A DNA stretch of 64,000 nucleotides from Serpens sp035497915 (GTDB lineage: Bacteria > Pseudomonadota > Gammaproteobacteria > Pseudomonadales > Pseudomonadaceae), in NCBI RefSeq assembly GCF_035497915.1, contig NZ_DATJCS010000021.1, positions 1-64,000 of the forward strand, in the 5' to 3' direction. The translations under genes and the position numbers were made by a program. Positions within the stretch are counted from its first letter, which is position 1. Every line of letters begins with the position of its first letter. A model generated the notes under the pieces. It searched no databases, was not told where the DNA came from, and saw only the letters and a list, made by a program, of their open reading frames with translations. Positions 9,126-18,828 of this stretch are shown one piece after another.

Positions 9126-9626
9126 TCACTCCGTGGCCTCGTGGCGTCCCAGGTGGTAGGCGGCCACCAGCGCCGCCAGCAGCAGCAGCGAGGCCAGTTC
9201 CACGGCCAGCAGGTAGGGGCCGAACAGCGCGATGCCGACAGCCTTGGACGGTACATCCTCCAGGCCGAGGGGCACCTGGCTGGGCGCGGCGAACAGCGCC
9301 CACATCAACTGGCCGAACAACAGCAGCGCCAGCAGCCCGGGGCCGATCCAGACTCCCGGGGTCAGCCAGCTGCGCTCCTGGCGCGCGGTCTCCGGGCCGA
9401 GGTTGAGCATCATCACCACGAACACGAACAGCACCAGGATCGCCCCGGCATACACGATGATTTCCAGCGCCCCGGCGAACGGCGCGCCGAGGCTGAAGAA
9501 GCACATGGCCACGGCCAGCAGCGAGGTGATCAGGTAGAGCAGGGCGTGCACCGGATTGCTGCCAGTGATTACCCGGAAGCTGGCCACCACGGCCACGCCG
9601 GCGGAGAGGTAGAAGGCATATTCCAT
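9126..9626 (-). CDS. nuoJ: NADH-quinone oxidoreductase subunit J
   Basis: 166-residue membrane subunit of complex I with five hydrophobic helices. It includes the conserved YAGAILVLFVFVVMMLN helix (the pi-bulge helix involved in coupling) and the SNPVHALLYLI motif near the N-terminus. It sits between nuoI and nuoK in the standard order. Confidence 0.96.
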   Translation of the reverse strand: MEYAFYLSAGVAVVASFRVITGSNPVHALLYLITSLLAVAMCFFSLGAPFAGALEIIVYAGAILVLFVFVVMMLNLGPETARQERSWLTPGVWIGPGLLALLLFGQLMWALFAAPSQVPLGLEDVPSKAVGIALFGPYLLAVELASLLLLAALVAAYHLGRHEATE

Positions 9627-9656
9627 GTCAGGGCCTCGGTGAAACAGGTTGGCGGG

Positions 9657-10205
9657 TCATGGCAGCAACCCCTTCACATCGATCGGCGGCGCCTCGTCCT
9701 GGGCGGTGCCCTTGGGCTTGCCGGCGATGGCCAGGCCGGCCACCCGGTAGTAGTTGTAGTCCGGATACTTGCCGGGGCCGGCAATCAGCAGGTCCTCCTT
9801 CTCGTACACCAGCTCCTGGCGCCGGTATTCGCCCATCTCGAAGTCCGGGGTGAGCTGGATCGCCGTGGTCGGACAGGCTTCCTCGCACAGGCCACAGAAG
9901 ATGCAGCGCGAGAAATTGATGCGGAAGAACTCTGGATACCAGCGGCCGTCTTCCTGCTCGGCCTTCTGCAGGGAAATGCAGGCCACCGGACAGGCCACCG
10001 CGCAGAGGTTGCAGGCCACGCAGCGCTCCTCGCCGTCGGGGTCGCGGGTCAGCACGATGCGGCCCCGGTAGCGCGGCGGCAGGTACACCGGTTGTTCCGG
10101 GTACTGCAGGGTGTCGCGCCGGCGGAAGCCGTGGCTGAAGATCATCACCAGGCTGCGCAGCTGGGTGAAGGTGCCGTGCACCACCTCGCCTATGTACTTG
10201 AGCAT
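9657..10205 (-). CDS. nuoI: NADH-quinone oxidoreductase subunit I
   Basis: 182-residue peripheral-arm subunit that holds two tetranuclear iron-sulfur clusters (N6a, N6b). The two CxxCxxCxxxCP motifs are visible as CVACNLCAVACP (about residues 62-73) and CIFCGLCEEACP (about 98-109). It passes electrons from NuoG toward NuoB. It lies 12 bases downstream of nuoH. Confidence 0.97.
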   Translation of the reverse strand: MLKYIGEVVHGTFTQLRSLVMIFSHGFRRRDTLQYPEQPVYLPPRYRGRIVLTRDPDGEERCVACNLCAVACPVACISLQKAEQEDGRWYPEFFRINFSRCIFCGLCEEACPTTAIQLTPDFEMGEYRRQELVYEKEDLLIAGPGKYPDYNYYRVAGLAIAGKPKGTAQDEAPPIDVKGLLP

Positions 10206-10217
10206 GGTTTCTTCTCC

Positions 10218-11210
10218 TCAGCGGGCCGCCAGCACCAGGGCGCCGGTCACCAGCAGGTTGAGCAGGGTCAGTGGCAGGCAGAACTTCCAGCCGAAGGCCA
10301 TCACCTGGTCGTAGCGTGGACGCGGCAGCGAGGCGCGCAGCAGGACGAAGAACATGATGAAAAAACCCGTCTTCAGCGCGAACCAGACGAACGACAGCCA
10401 CGGCAGCGCATCGAGGAACGGGCCGTGCCAGCCGCCGAAGAACAGTGTGGTCAACAACGCCGAAACCAGGACGATGCCGATGTACTCGCCGACGAAGAAC
10501 ATGCCCCATTTCATGCCGGCGTATTCGATGTGGTAGCCGTCGGCCAGCTCCTGCTCGGCTTCCGGCTGGTCGAAGGGATGCCGGTGGGTCACCGCCACGC
10601 CGGCGATGAGAAAGGTACAGAAGCCCAGGAACTGCGGCAGGATGAACCACAGGTGCTGCTGCTGGTACGCGACGATGTCGCGCAGGTTGAACGAACCCGT
10701 CTGCGCCACCACGCCCATTAGCGACAGGCCGAGGAACACCTCGTAGGAAACGGTTTGCGCCGAGGCGCGCAGCGCGCCGAGCAGGGCGTACTTGTTGTCG
10801 CTCGCCCAGCCGGCGAACAGCACCGCGTAGACGGTCAGGCCGGCCATGGCGAAGAAGAACAGGATGCCGATGTTCAGGTCCGCCACGCCCCAGGTGGGGG
10901 TGATGGGCACCACGGCGAAGGCCATCAGCAACGAACTCATGGCCACCACCGGGGCGAGGGTAAACACCAGCCGATCGGCGAACGGCGGCGTCCAGTCCTC
11001 CTTGAAGAACATCTTCAGCATGTCGGCGGCCAACTGGAACATGCCGAACGGGCCGACCCGGTTGGGGCCATAGCGGTCCTGCCACCAGCCCAGCAGGCGA
11101 CGCTCGACGAAGCTCAGCAGGGCTCCGGCGATCACCACCGCCAGCAGGATCACCAGCGCCTTGATGACCGCGATGAGGATGTCGACCACGCCGGGCGTCA
11201 GCCAGCTCAT
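10218..11210 (-). CDS. nuoH: NADH-quinone oxidoreductase subunit H
   Basis: 330-residue membrane subunit (eight helices) that forms much of the quinone-binding cavity at the junction of the two arms. Conserved blocks are ERRLLGWWQDRYGPNRVGP near residue 35, the acidic loop around PFDQPEAEQELADGYHIEY (about 205-225), and a C-terminal RYDQVMAFGWK motif. Its ATG overlaps the nuoG stop by four bases. Confidence 0.97.
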   Translation of the reverse strand: MSWLTPGVVDILIAVIKALVILLAVVIAGALLSFVERRLLGWWQDRYGPNRVGPFGMFQLAADMLKMFFKEDWTPPFADRLVFTLAPVVAMSSLLMAFAVVPITPTWGVADLNIGILFFFAMAGLTVYAVLFAGWASDNKYALLGALRASAQTVSYEVFLGLSLMGVVAQTGSFNLRDIVAYQQQHLWFILPQFLGFCTFLIAGVAVTHRHPFDQPEAEQELADGYHIEYAGMKWGMFFVGEYIGIVLVSALLTTLFFGGWHGPFLDALPWLSFVWFALKTGFFIMFFVLLRASLPRPRYDQVMAFGWKFCLPLTLLNLLVTGALVLAAR

Positions 11211-13909
11211 GGCGCGGCCTCCAGATCCATGGCCAGGCTGTCGGCGCGCAGCGGCGGAATGCCGGGGAAACCGCTGGGCAAACCGATCAGGCCCGGGGCC
11301 AGTTGGTCACTCAGACGCAGCGTCAGGCGCAGCCGCTGGTCATCGATGCGCAGAGTGACCGGCATGCCCTCGCGCAGGCCGCGTCGCTCGGCCTCCTCGC
11401 GGCCCAGCAACGCGTAGGGATCGGGCATGCGTGCCTGAATCGGCGCGGCGCGGGCGCTCAGCTCCTCGCTGCCGAACAGGTGATGCAGTGGCACCACGTG
11501 CAGCAGCCCCGGCCGGGGCGTGAACGCCGGTGGCGGTGCGCACCAGGCGATATCGCCACGCGGGCCGTCGAGCAGTCGCACGCCCGGGTCGCCGGCGCGC
11601 AGGTGGCCGCCCACCTCGTCCTGGAAGCGGTTCCACGCCTGCGGCGAATTCCAGCCCGGGGACCAGGCGAAGGGGATCTGCTGCCGGGGCTCGGCGCTGC
11701 CGGCATAGCCCTCCATGGAAAAGGCGAAGGCGCTGTCCCGATCCTGGGGCTGGCGCGGCTCATGCACGTTCAGGTTGGCGCGCATGGCGGTGCGGCCGCT
11801 GTAGCGGTGCGGTTCACGGGCGAGCTTGAGGCCGCGGATGCGGAAACTCGCCTGGGGCGCCGCGTCGCGGATGCCGGCCAGCAGCGGGTGGGCGGCGGCG
11901 CAGTCCTCGGTGGCCTGGTCCAGCTCGGTCCAGTCCACCGGGCGACTCTGCAGGGTGCAGTGCAGGGCATGCAGCCAGCGCCAGCCCTCGCGGATGCGGC
12001 ACTCCGGGTCGTAGTAGTCGGGCTCGAAGACCTGGAAGAAGCGCTGCGCGCGGCCTTCCTGGCTGACCAGGGTACCGTCGGCCTCGGCGAAGCTGGCGGC
12101 GGGCAGCAGCAGGTGAGCGCGCTCGGCGGTGGCGGTCGCCTGATGGTCGAGGACAATCAGGGTGGCCTGCTGCAGAGCGGTATCAATGCGCTGGGCATCG
12201 GTGCGCCGGTACAGATCGTTCTCCAGCACCACCGCCGCCTGTGCTTCGCCGCGCTGCAGGGCCTGCAGCGTGTCCTCCAGAGAGCTGCCGCCGAGCAGGC
12301 TCAGGCCGAGGCTGTTGACCTCCGGCACCACCAGGCTCAGTGATGCGTTCTTCTGGCGATTTTTCAGGGCCTGGGCGATGTTGCCCACGGCGTCGAGCAG
12401 TGCCGGCTCGCCCAGCGAAGTGCCGCCGATCAGCAGCGGACGGCGGGCGGCCAGCAGGGCGGCGGCGATGCGCTCGGCGTCTTCCCGGGTTGCCCGATCC
12501 AGTCCCTCGACCGCCGGGGCCTGCGGATCGATGGCGTGCGCCACGGCGCAACCCAGGCGTGCCAGGTCGAGCGGTGCGCCGTGGTGGCAGCGCTCGGCCA
12601 GGTCATCGAGGCGGGTGCCTTCCAGGCTGGCAATGAATAGCGGATGCAGCGCTCGCTGGGCGACGTTCTGCACGGCGGCCTGATGCCAGCCCGGAATCTG
12701 CAGCGCGGCGGCCATTTCCTCGGCCTTGCCATGGATGGCCTGGCGCACCGCCAGGGCCAGGCGGGCGGCGGTCTGGGTCAGGTCCTCGCCGAGAATGAAC
12801 ACCGCATCGTGGCGTTCGATGTCGCGCATCGAGGCCACCGGCAACGGGCCCTTGTGTAGCAGGTCGCGGACTCGCTGCAGGCCCTCCAGCTCGGCGGCGC
12901 TCACGCCGCTGCAGAAGTGCTCCTCGCCGACCAGTGCACGTAGGGCGTGGTTGCTTTCCAGGCTGGCGCGCGGCGAGCCGATGCCGATCACCCGCTTGCC
13001 GCGCAGCAGTTCGGCGGCCTTGTCCAGCGCGGCATCGATGCCCAGCGTGGCGTCCGCGCAGCGGGGCTGGCGCGGGCGGTCCGGGCGGTTGACGAAGCCG
13101 TAGCCGAAGCGGCCACGGTCGCAGAGAAAGTAGTGGTTGATCTCGCCGTGGTAGCGGTTCTCGATGCGGCGGATCTCTCCGTAGCGTTCGCCGGGGCTGA
13201 TGTTGCAGCCGGCCGCGCAGCCGTGACAGATGCCGGGGGCATACTGCATGTCCCACTTGCGGGTGTAGCGCTCGGAATGGGTTCGGTCGGTGAATACCCC
13301 GGTCGGGCAGACCTCGGTGAGGTTACCGGCGAACTCGCTGTCCAGCGGGCCGTCCTCGACGCGGCCGAAATACAGGTTGTCATGGGCGCCGAACACGCCC
13401 AGGTCGGTGCCGCCGGCGTAGTCGTTGTAGTAGCGCACGCAGCGGTAACAGGCGATGCAGCGGTTCATCTCGTGGCCGATGAACGGGCCCAGGTCCTGGT
13501 TCGCGTGGGTGCGCTTGCTGAAGCGGTAGCGGCGCCGGCTGTGGCCGGTCATCACCGTCATGTCCTGCAGATGGCAATGCCCGCCTTCCTCGCACACCGG
13601 GCAGTCGTGCGGGTGGTTGATCATCAGCCACTCGACGACGCTGGCGCGAAAAGCCCGGGCTTCCTCGTCGGCGACGGAGATCCAGGTGTTGTCGCTGGCC
13701 GGTGTCATGCAGGACATCACCAGCCGGCCCCGGGTGTCGTTCTCGTCCCGGAACTGTTTCACCGCGCACTGGCGGCAGGCACCCACGCTGCCCAGCGCCG
13801 GATGCCAGCAGAAGTAGGGAATGTCGAGGCCGAGCGACAGGCAGGCGTGCAGGAGGTTGTCCGCCCCGTCGACCTCGTATGCCTGTCCGTCTACATGAAT
13901 GGTGGCCAT
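11207..13909 (-). CDS. nuoG: NADH-quinone oxidoreductase subunit G
   Basis: 900-residue iron-sulfur subunit of the complex I peripheral arm. From the N-terminus it shows a 2Fe-2S ferredoxin domain (Cys residues in YFCWHPALGSVGACRQC), the His/Cys3 cluster motif HPHDCPVCEEGGHC (about residues 99-112) and a 4Fe-4S pair region around CIACYRCVRYYND. An additional CHGCAAGC motif (about 230) marks the extra N7 cluster known in bacterial enzymes. The rest is a degenerate molybdopterin-oxidoreductase-like domain. The codon choice and length match Pseudomonas NuoG. Confidence 0.97.
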   Translation of the reverse strand: MATIHVDGQAYEVDGADNLLHACLSLGLDIPYFCWHPALGSVGACRQCAVKQFRDENDTRGRLVMSCMTPASDNTWISVADEEARAFRASVVEWLMINHPHDCPVCEEGGHCHLQDMTVMTGHSRRRYRFSKRTHANQDLGPFIGHEMNRCIACYRCVRYYNDYAGGTDLGVFGAHDNLYFGRVEDGPLDSEFAGNLTEVCPTGVFTDRTHSERYTRKWDMQYAPGICHGCAAGCNISPGERYGEIRRIENRYHGEINHYFLCDRGRFGYGFVNRPDRPRQPRCADATLGIDAALDKAAELLRGKRVIGIGSPRASLESNHALRALVGEEHFCSGVSAAELEGLQRVRDLLHKGPLPVASMRDIERHDAVFILGEDLTQTAARLALAVRQAIHGKAEEMAAALQIPGWHQAAVQNVAQRALHPLFIASLEGTRLDDLAERCHHGAPLDLARLGCAVAHAIDPQAPAVEGLDRATREDAERIAAALLAARRPLLIGGTSLGEPALLDAVGNIAQALKNRQKNASLSLVVPEVNSLGLSLLGGSSLEDTLQALQRGEAQAAVVLENDLYRRTDAQRIDTALQQATLIVLDHQATATAERAHLLLPAASFAEADGTLVSQEGRAQRFFQVFEPDYYDPECRIREGWRWLHALHCTLQSRPVDWTELDQATEDCAAAHPLLAGIRDAAPQASFRIRGLKLAREPHRYSGRTAMRANLNVHEPRQPQDRDSAFAFSMEGYAGSAEPRQQIPFAWSPGWNSPQAWNRFQDEVGGHLRAGDPGVRLLDGPRGDIAWCAPPPAFTPRPGLLHVVPLHHLFGSEELSARAAPIQARMPDPYALLGREEAERRGLREGMPVTLRIDDQRLRLTLRLSDQLAPGLIGLPSGFPGIPPLRADSLAMDLEAAP

Positions 13910-13964
13910 GCTCCTGTCCTTGCTGTCCGCCGCAGCGGGGATGGGTGTTGCGGTTGCTTGCTCC

Positions 13965-15305
13965 TCAGGTTTCGGCGTGCCGCGCGCGCTGGCGTGCCGA
14001 GGGCGCGATGCCGGCTTCGAACTCGTCGCGGAAGTACTTCAAGGCACTGCCCAGCGGCTCCACCGCACCCGGTGCGTGAGCGCAGAACGTCTTGCCCGGG
14101 CCGAGGAAGTCGACCAGCTCGCCGAGCACCTGCAGATCCTCCGGTGTGCCCTGGCCCTGCTCCAGCGCACGCAGGATCTTCACGCTCCACGGCAGGCCGT
14201 CGCGGCACGGCGTGCACCAGCCGCAGGACTCGCGGGCGAAGAATTCCTCCATGTTGCGCAGCAACGACACCATGCTGACCGACGCATCGACAGCAAGTGC
14301 CAATCCGGTGCCCATGCGGGTGCCGACCGCGGCGATGCCGCCGGCATGCATCGGGGCGTCCAGGTGTTCGGGCAGCAGGAAGCCGGTGCCGGCGCCGCCG
14401 GGCTGCCAGCATTTGAGCCGGTGGCCGTCGCGCATGCCGCCGGCGTAGGTTTCCAGCAGTTCGCGGGCGCTGATGCCGAACGGCAGTTCCCACAGGCCGG
14501 GATTCCGGACCCGGCCGGAAAAGCCCATCAGCTTGGTGCCCATGTCTTCGCTGCCTGGACGACACAGTGCCTTGTACCAGTCCACCCCGTGGTCGATGAT
14601 CGCCGGCACGTTGCACAGGGTCTCGACATTGTTGACGCAGGTCGGTCGGCCCCACGCACCGACGCTGGCGGGGAAGGGGGGCTTGGCGCGCGGGTTGGCG
14701 CGGCGGCCTTCCAGCGAGTTGATCAGCGCGGTTTCCTCGCCACAGATGTAGCGGCCGGCGCCGGTGTGCACGAACAGCTCGAAATCGAAGCCGCTACCGA
14801 GGATGTTGCGGCCCAGCAGGCCGGCGTCGCGGGCCTCCGCCAGGGCGCGGTTGAGGATGCGCGCCGCGTCGACATATTCGCCGCGCAGAAAGATGTAGCC
14901 GCGGGCGGCGCGCAGCGCGTGGGCGCTGATCAGCATGCCTTCCAGCAGCAGGTGCGGCAGCTGCTCCATGAGCAGCCGGTCCTTCCAAGTGTTGGGTTCC
15001 ATCTCGTCCGCATTGCACAGCAGGTAGCGGATGTTCCGCGTCTCGTCGGCGGGCATCAGGCTCCACTTCACCCCGGTGGGAAAGCCGGCACCGCCACGTC
15101 CCTTCAGGCCGGAGTCCTTGACCGCCTGCACGGTGGCGGCCGGGGTCAGCTCGTCGAGGGCCTTGCGTAGCGCCCGGTAGCCATGGGTGCGCCGGTATTC
15201 GTCCAGCCACACCGGTTCGCCATCCTCGCGCAGACGCCAGGTCAGCGGATGGGTATCTTCGGCGCGTGCGACACGGTTGGCCGGGCCCAGGGAGGCGAGC
15301 GTCAT
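13965..15305 (-). CDS. nuoF: NADH-quinone oxidoreductase subunit F
   Basis: 446-residue NADH-binding, FMN-containing flavoprotein that is the electron entry point of complex I. The glycine-rich GRGGAGFPTGVKW motif (about residues 71-83) binds FMN/NADH, and ESCGWCTPCRDG near residue 345 supplies the N3 4Fe-4S cluster ligands. Its start overlaps the nuoE stop by four bases. The 55-bp gap to nuoG holds no obvious signal. Confidence 0.97.
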   Translation of the reverse strand: MTLASLGPANRVARAEDTHPLTWRLREDGEPVWLDEYRRTHGYRALRKALDELTPAATVQAVKDSGLKGRGGAGFPTGVKWSLMPADETRNIRYLLCNADEMEPNTWKDRLLMEQLPHLLLEGMLISAHALRAARGYIFLRGEYVDAARILNRALAEARDAGLLGRNILGSGFDFELFVHTGAGRYICGEETALINSLEGRRANPRAKPPFPASVGAWGRPTCVNNVETLCNVPAIIDHGVDWYKALCRPGSEDMGTKLMGFSGRVRNPGLWELPFGISARELLETYAGGMRDGHRLKCWQPGGAGTGFLLPEHLDAPMHAGGIAAVGTRMGTGLALAVDASVSMVSLLRNMEEFFARESCGWCTPCRDGLPWSVKILRALEQGQGTPEDLQVLGELVDFLGPGKTFCAHAPGAVEPLGSALKYFRDEFEAGIAPSARQRARHAET

Positions 15306-15799
15306 GGATAGGCCTCCAGCAGTCGGGAGAGTGCGTCGGCGCTCACGTTGCCGTAGGTGTCGTCATTGATCATCAGCGTGGGCGCCTTGTCGCAGTTGCC
15401 CAGGCAGCACACCGGCAGCAGCGTGAAGCGGCCATCGGCGCTGGTCTGCCCCGGCTCGATGCCGAGCTGGTCGCGCAGGCGGGCGAGCAGGGCTTCGTGG
15501 CCGGCGATGAAGCAGGTCATGCTGTCGCACACGCGCAGGATGTGGCGGCCCACCGGCACGCGGAAAATCTGGCTGTAGAAGGTGGCCACGCCTTCCACAT
15601 CGCTGGCGGGGATGCCCAGCAGCGCGCCGATGGCCTCGCAGGCACCGTCCGGCACCCAGCCGCGCTGCTTCTGCACGATCTTCAGCGCCTCGATGGAAAC
15701 GGCCCGCGGATCCTCGAAGTGCTGCTTTTCTTGTTCGATGGCCTGGCGTTCGGCCTCGCTCAGGGTGAATCGGTCGGTCTGGATCAGGGTCTGGCTCAT
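15302..15799 (-). CDS. nuoE: NADH-quinone oxidoreductase subunit E
   Basis: 165-residue subunit with a thioredoxin-fold 2Fe-2S domain (cluster N1a). The ligand cysteines lie in RVCDSMTCF (about residues 90-98) and PVCCLGNCDKAP (about 128-139). It works with NuoF and NuoG in the NADH dehydrogenase module. Spacing to nuoCD is two bases. Confidence 0.96.
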   Translation of the reverse strand: MSQTLIQTDRFTLSEAERQAIEQEKQHFEDPRAVSIEALKIVQKQRGWVPDGACEAIGALLGIPASDVEGVATFYSQIFRVPVGRHILRVCDSMTCFIAGHEALLARLRDQLGIEPGQTSADGRFTLLPVCCLGNCDKAPTLMINDDTYGNVSADALSRLLEAYP

Positions 15800-15801
15800 G
15801 G

Positions 15802-17601
15802 TCAGCGGTCCACGTCGGCCATCACGAAATCGATGCTGCCCAGGTAGGCGATAAGGTCGGAGATCATGCTGCCGTTGATCACCGAGGGAATCTGCTGCAG
15901 GTGCGGGAAACTGGGGGTGCGGATGCGCGTGCGGTAGCTCATGGTGCTGCCATCGCTGGTCAGGTAGTAGCTATTGATGCCCTTGGTCGCCTCGATCATC
16001 TGCAGGCTTTCGTTGGCCGGCATCACCGGCCCCCAGGACACCTGCAGGAAGTGGGTGATCAGCGTCTCGATGTGCTGCAGCGTGCGTTCCTTCGGCGGCG
16101 GCGTGGTTAGCGGATGGTCGGCCTTGTGGGGCCCTTCCGGCATGTTGCGCAGGCACTGTTCGATGATCTTCAGACTCTCGCGCATCTCGCCCATCTTCAC
16201 CAGGCAGCGGTCGTAGGCATCGCCGTTGACGGCCAGCGGCACCTCGAACTCGAACTGCTGGTAGCCGGAGTAGGGACGCGTCTTGCGCAGGTCGAAGTCG
16301 CAGCCGGTGGCGCGCAGGCCGGCGCCGGTCACGCCCCATTCCAGCGCTTGCCGGGTGTTGTAGGCAGCCACACCCTTGGTACGTCCGATCAGGATGCTGT
16401 TCTGCAGGGCGGCTTTCTCGTACTCGTCCAGGCGCCGGGGCATCCAGGCGAGGAACTCGCGCACCAGCGCGTCCCAGCCGCGCGGCAGGTCGTGGGCGAC
16501 ACCGCCGATGCGGTACCAGGCCGGGTGCATGCGAAAGCCGGTGATCGCCTCGACCACCTGGTAGGCCCGCTGGCGATCGGTGAAGGTGAAGAACACCGGG
16601 GTCATCGCGCCGACGTCCTGGATGTAGGTGCCGAGAAACAGCAGGTGGTTCAGGATGCGGAAGAACTCGGCGAGCATCACGCGGATGACGTCCACCCGGT
16701 CCGGCACCCGGATGCCGGCGAGCTTTTCCACGGCCAGCACGTAGGGCAGGTTGTTCATCACCCCGCCTAGGTAATCGATGCGGTCGGTGTAGGGGATGTA
16801 GCTGTGCCAGCTCTGGCGCTCGGCCATCTTCTCGGCGCCGCGGTGGTGGTAGCCAATCTCCGGCACGCAATCGACGATCTCTTCGCCATCCAGCTGCAGG
16901 ATGATGCGGAAGGCGCCATGGGCCGAGGGGTGGTTGGGGCCGAGGTTGAGGAACATGAAGTCTTCATGGGCGCGCTGGCGGCGCATGCCCCAATCCTCGG
17001 GGCGAAAGCGCAGCGCCTCCTGCTCCAGGTCCTGCTTGGCGGCGGTCAGGCTGTAGGGGTCGAACTCCGTGGCGCGGGCCGGGTAGTCCTTGCGCAGCGG
17101 GTGGCCTTCCCAGGTCGGCGGCATGAGGATGCGGGTCTGCAACGGGTGACCGCTGAAGCGGATGCCGAGCATGTCCCAGACTTCCCTTTCGTACCAGTTG
17201 GCGTTGGGCCAGACGCCGGTGGCGGTCGGCAGCTCGAGATCGTCCTCCAGCAGCGCGACCTTGAGCATCAGGTCGCTGTTTCGCTCCAGCGACATCAAGT
17301 GGTAGAAGACGCTGAAATCGGCCGGGGGCAGTCCCTGGCGGCGGGTGCGCAGGCGCTCGTCCATGCCGTGCAGGTCATAGAGCATCGAATAGGGGCGGGG
17401 CAGCTGGCGCAGGGAACGCAGGATCTCGATCAGCCGCTCGCGCGCCACCCAGAGCACCGGCATGCCGGTCAGGGTCGGTTGCTCGGTGAAGCTGTCGGCG
17501 CCGAAGCGGGCGATAAGCTCGCTGACGATGCCGCGATCATCCGCCTGGTACGGCGGAATGCGCAGGGTGCCGCCCGTGGACTGTTTCGGCTCAGACATCA
17601 T
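15802..17601 (-). CDS. nuoCD: NADH-quinone oxidoreductase subunits C and D (fused)
   Basis: 599-residue fusion of NuoC (about residues 1-190) and NuoD (about 205-599), the arrangement typical of gammaproteobacteria. The NuoC portion carries GIRFSGHPLQTRILMPPTWE plus the HPLRKDYP signature. The NuoD portion has NLGPNHPSAHGAFR and a conserved GYHHRGAEKMAE block that lines the quinone site. Two consecutive ATG codons (17601, 17598) are possible starts. The reading frame begins 11 bases inside the end of nuoB. Confidence 0.96.
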   Translation of the reverse strand: MMSEPKQSTGGTLRIPPYQADDRGIVSELIARFGADSFTEQPTLTGMPVLWVARERLIEILRSLRQLPRPYSMLYDLHGMDERLRTRRQGLPPADFSVFYHLMSLERNSDLMLKVALLEDDLELPTATGVWPNANWYEREVWDMLGIRFSGHPLQTRILMPPTWEGHPLRKDYPARATEFDPYSLTAAKQDLEQEALRFRPEDWGMRRQRAHEDFMFLNLGPNHPSAHGAFRIILQLDGEEIVDCVPEIGYHHRGAEKMAERQSWHSYIPYTDRIDYLGGVMNNLPYVLAVEKLAGIRVPDRVDVIRVMLAEFFRILNHLLFLGTYIQDVGAMTPVFFTFTDRQRAYQVVEAITGFRMHPAWYRIGGVAHDLPRGWDALVREFLAWMPRRLDEYEKAALQNSILIGRTKGVAAYNTRQALEWGVTGAGLRATGCDFDLRKTRPYSGYQQFEFEVPLAVNGDAYDRCLVKMGEMRESLKIIEQCLRNMPEGPHKADHPLTTPPPKERTLQHIETLITHFLQVSWGPVMPANESLQMIEATKGINSYYLTSDGSTMSYRTRIRTPSFPHLQQIPSVINGSMISDLIAYLGSIDFVMADVDR

Positions 17602-18265
17602 CGGGGCTGCGCAATTGAGTGACCTGGATACGCCGTTCCCGGTGCCGTTCCCGCTGCGAGGGCATTTCCGCCCGGTAGACGCCCTGATCGCCCACGACCC
17701 AGGAAAGCGGACGGCGTTCCTGGCCGATCGAGTCCTGCAGCAGCATCAGCCCCTGCAGGAAGGCTTCGGGGCGCGGCGGGCAGCCGGGCACGTAGACATC
17801 CACCGGCAGGAACTTGTCGACGCCCTGCACCACCGAGTAGATGTCGTACATGCCGCCGGAGTTGGCGCAGGAACCCATGGAGATCACCCATTTCGGCTCG
17901 AGCATCTGCTCGTAGAGCCGCTGGATAATGGGCGCCATCTTGATGAAGCAGGTACCCGCCACCACCATGAAATCGGCCTGGCGCGGCGAGGCACGGATCA
18001 CCTCGGCGCCGAAGCGGGCGATGTCGTGGGGCGCAGTGAAGGCGGTGGTCATCTCCACGTAACAGCAGGAAAGCCCGAAGTTGTAGGGCCACAGGGAGTT
18101 CTTGCGACCCCAGTTGACCGCACCGTTGAGCACTTCCTCGAGCTTGCCCAGGAAGATGCTGCGGTGCACCTGATCCTCCAGCGGATCGCCTACCGTCGAA
18201 CGCTCACCGATCGGGTAGCGCGCATTGGCTGCCTCCGGATCGATTCGCACCAGGTTGTATCGCAT
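17591..18265 (-). CDS. nuoB: NADH-quinone oxidoreductase subunit B
   Basis: 224-residue subunit that holds cluster N2, the final electron donor to quinone. Ligand cysteines are visible as the tandem pair in GLSCCYVEM (about residues 65-73), in SMGSCANSGG and in PGCPPRPEA. The family's conserved VAGTCFIKMAP segment is also present. It sits ten bases downstream of nuoA and overlaps nuoCD by 11 bases. Confidence 0.97.
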   Translation of the reverse strand: MRYNLVRIDPEAANARYPIGERSTVGDPLEDQVHRSIFLGKLEEVLNGAVNWGRKNSLWPYNFGLSCCYVEMTTAFTAPHDIARFGAEVIRASPRQADFMVVAGTCFIKMAPIIQRLYEQMLEPKWVISMGSCANSGGMYDIYSVVQGVDKFLPVDVYVPGCPPRPEAFLQGLMLLQDSIGQERRPLSWVVGDQGVYRAEMPSQRERHRERRIQVTQLRSPDDV

Positions 18266-18275
18266 CGCCCATGCC

Positions 18276-18677
18276 TCATTGTTTGTGCTTCGCCCGGCGC
18301 CGGCTGGGTGACCAGTCGAGCGCGCCGATGCGCGCCAGATAGACCAGGCCCGCCAACAGGATGGCCACGAAAATGGTCGCTTCGATGAAGCCGGCCCAGC
18401 CGCTTTCGCGCACCGAGATCGCCCAGGCGAAGAGGAACAGGGCTTCGACGTCGAAGATCACGAACAGCATCGCGACCAGATAGAACTTGGCGGACAGGCG
18501 CAGGCGGGCGCTGCCGGTGGAGACGATGCCGGATTCGAAGGGTTCGTTCTTGCTGCGGCCCCAGGACTTGCCACCGAGCAGGCTGGAGACGCCGAGCATG
18601 AAGGCGCACAGGCCGAGGATGCCGACCAGGAACACGGCAAAGGCCCAGTGGTGGGACAGGGTGGCGATATCGGTCAT
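18276..18677 (-). CDS. nuoA: NADH-quinone oxidoreductase subunit A
   Basis: 133-residue, three-helix membrane subunit at the arm junction of complex I and first gene of the operon. The conserved loop KNEPFESGIVSTGSARLRLS and the FYLVAMLFVIFDVEALFLF helix are diagnostic. I start at MTDIATLSHHW (18677) because GGGAG lies seven bases upstream. An upstream in-frame ATG at 18698 has no ribosome-binding site and would add seven residues. Confidence 0.95.
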   Translation of the reverse strand: MTDIATLSHHWAFAVFLVGILGLCAFMLGVSSLLGGKSWGRSKNEPFESGIVSTGSARLRLSAKFYLVAMLFVIFDVEALFLFAWAISVRESGWAGFIEATIFVAILLAGLVYLARIGALDWSPSRRRAKHKQ

Positions 18678-18723
18678 TGCCAGGCTCCCGGGTGCCATTG
18701 CGGCAGAGTCCGCAGGTGAGCTG

Positions 18724-18751
18724 AGCCTAGACCCGGATGCAGAAACGACAA
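18724..18751 (-). promoter_or_regulatory. Candidate sigma-70 promoter of the nuo operon
   Basis: On the minus strand TTGTCG (18751-18746) and TAGGCT (18729-18724) are 16 bp apart, about 50 bases before the nuoA start. The -35 box overlaps the T-rich tail of the aceA terminator. The match is moderate and no start site has been mapped. Confidence 0.3.
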
Positions 18752-18776
18752 GGCCCCGGTATCGCTACCGGGGCCT
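18742..18776 (-). terminator. Rho-independent terminator of aceA
   Basis: An 11-bp perfect stem AAGGCCCCGGT/ACCGGGGCCTT with a 5-nt loop is followed on the minus strand by TGTCGTTT. It separates aceA transcription from the nuo operon promoter. Confidence 0.85.
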
Positions 18777-18828
18777 TGCCTGGGCAGTCGCACCGGTCGG
18801 CTGGGCCGACCGGGCGTGAGCCAGTTCC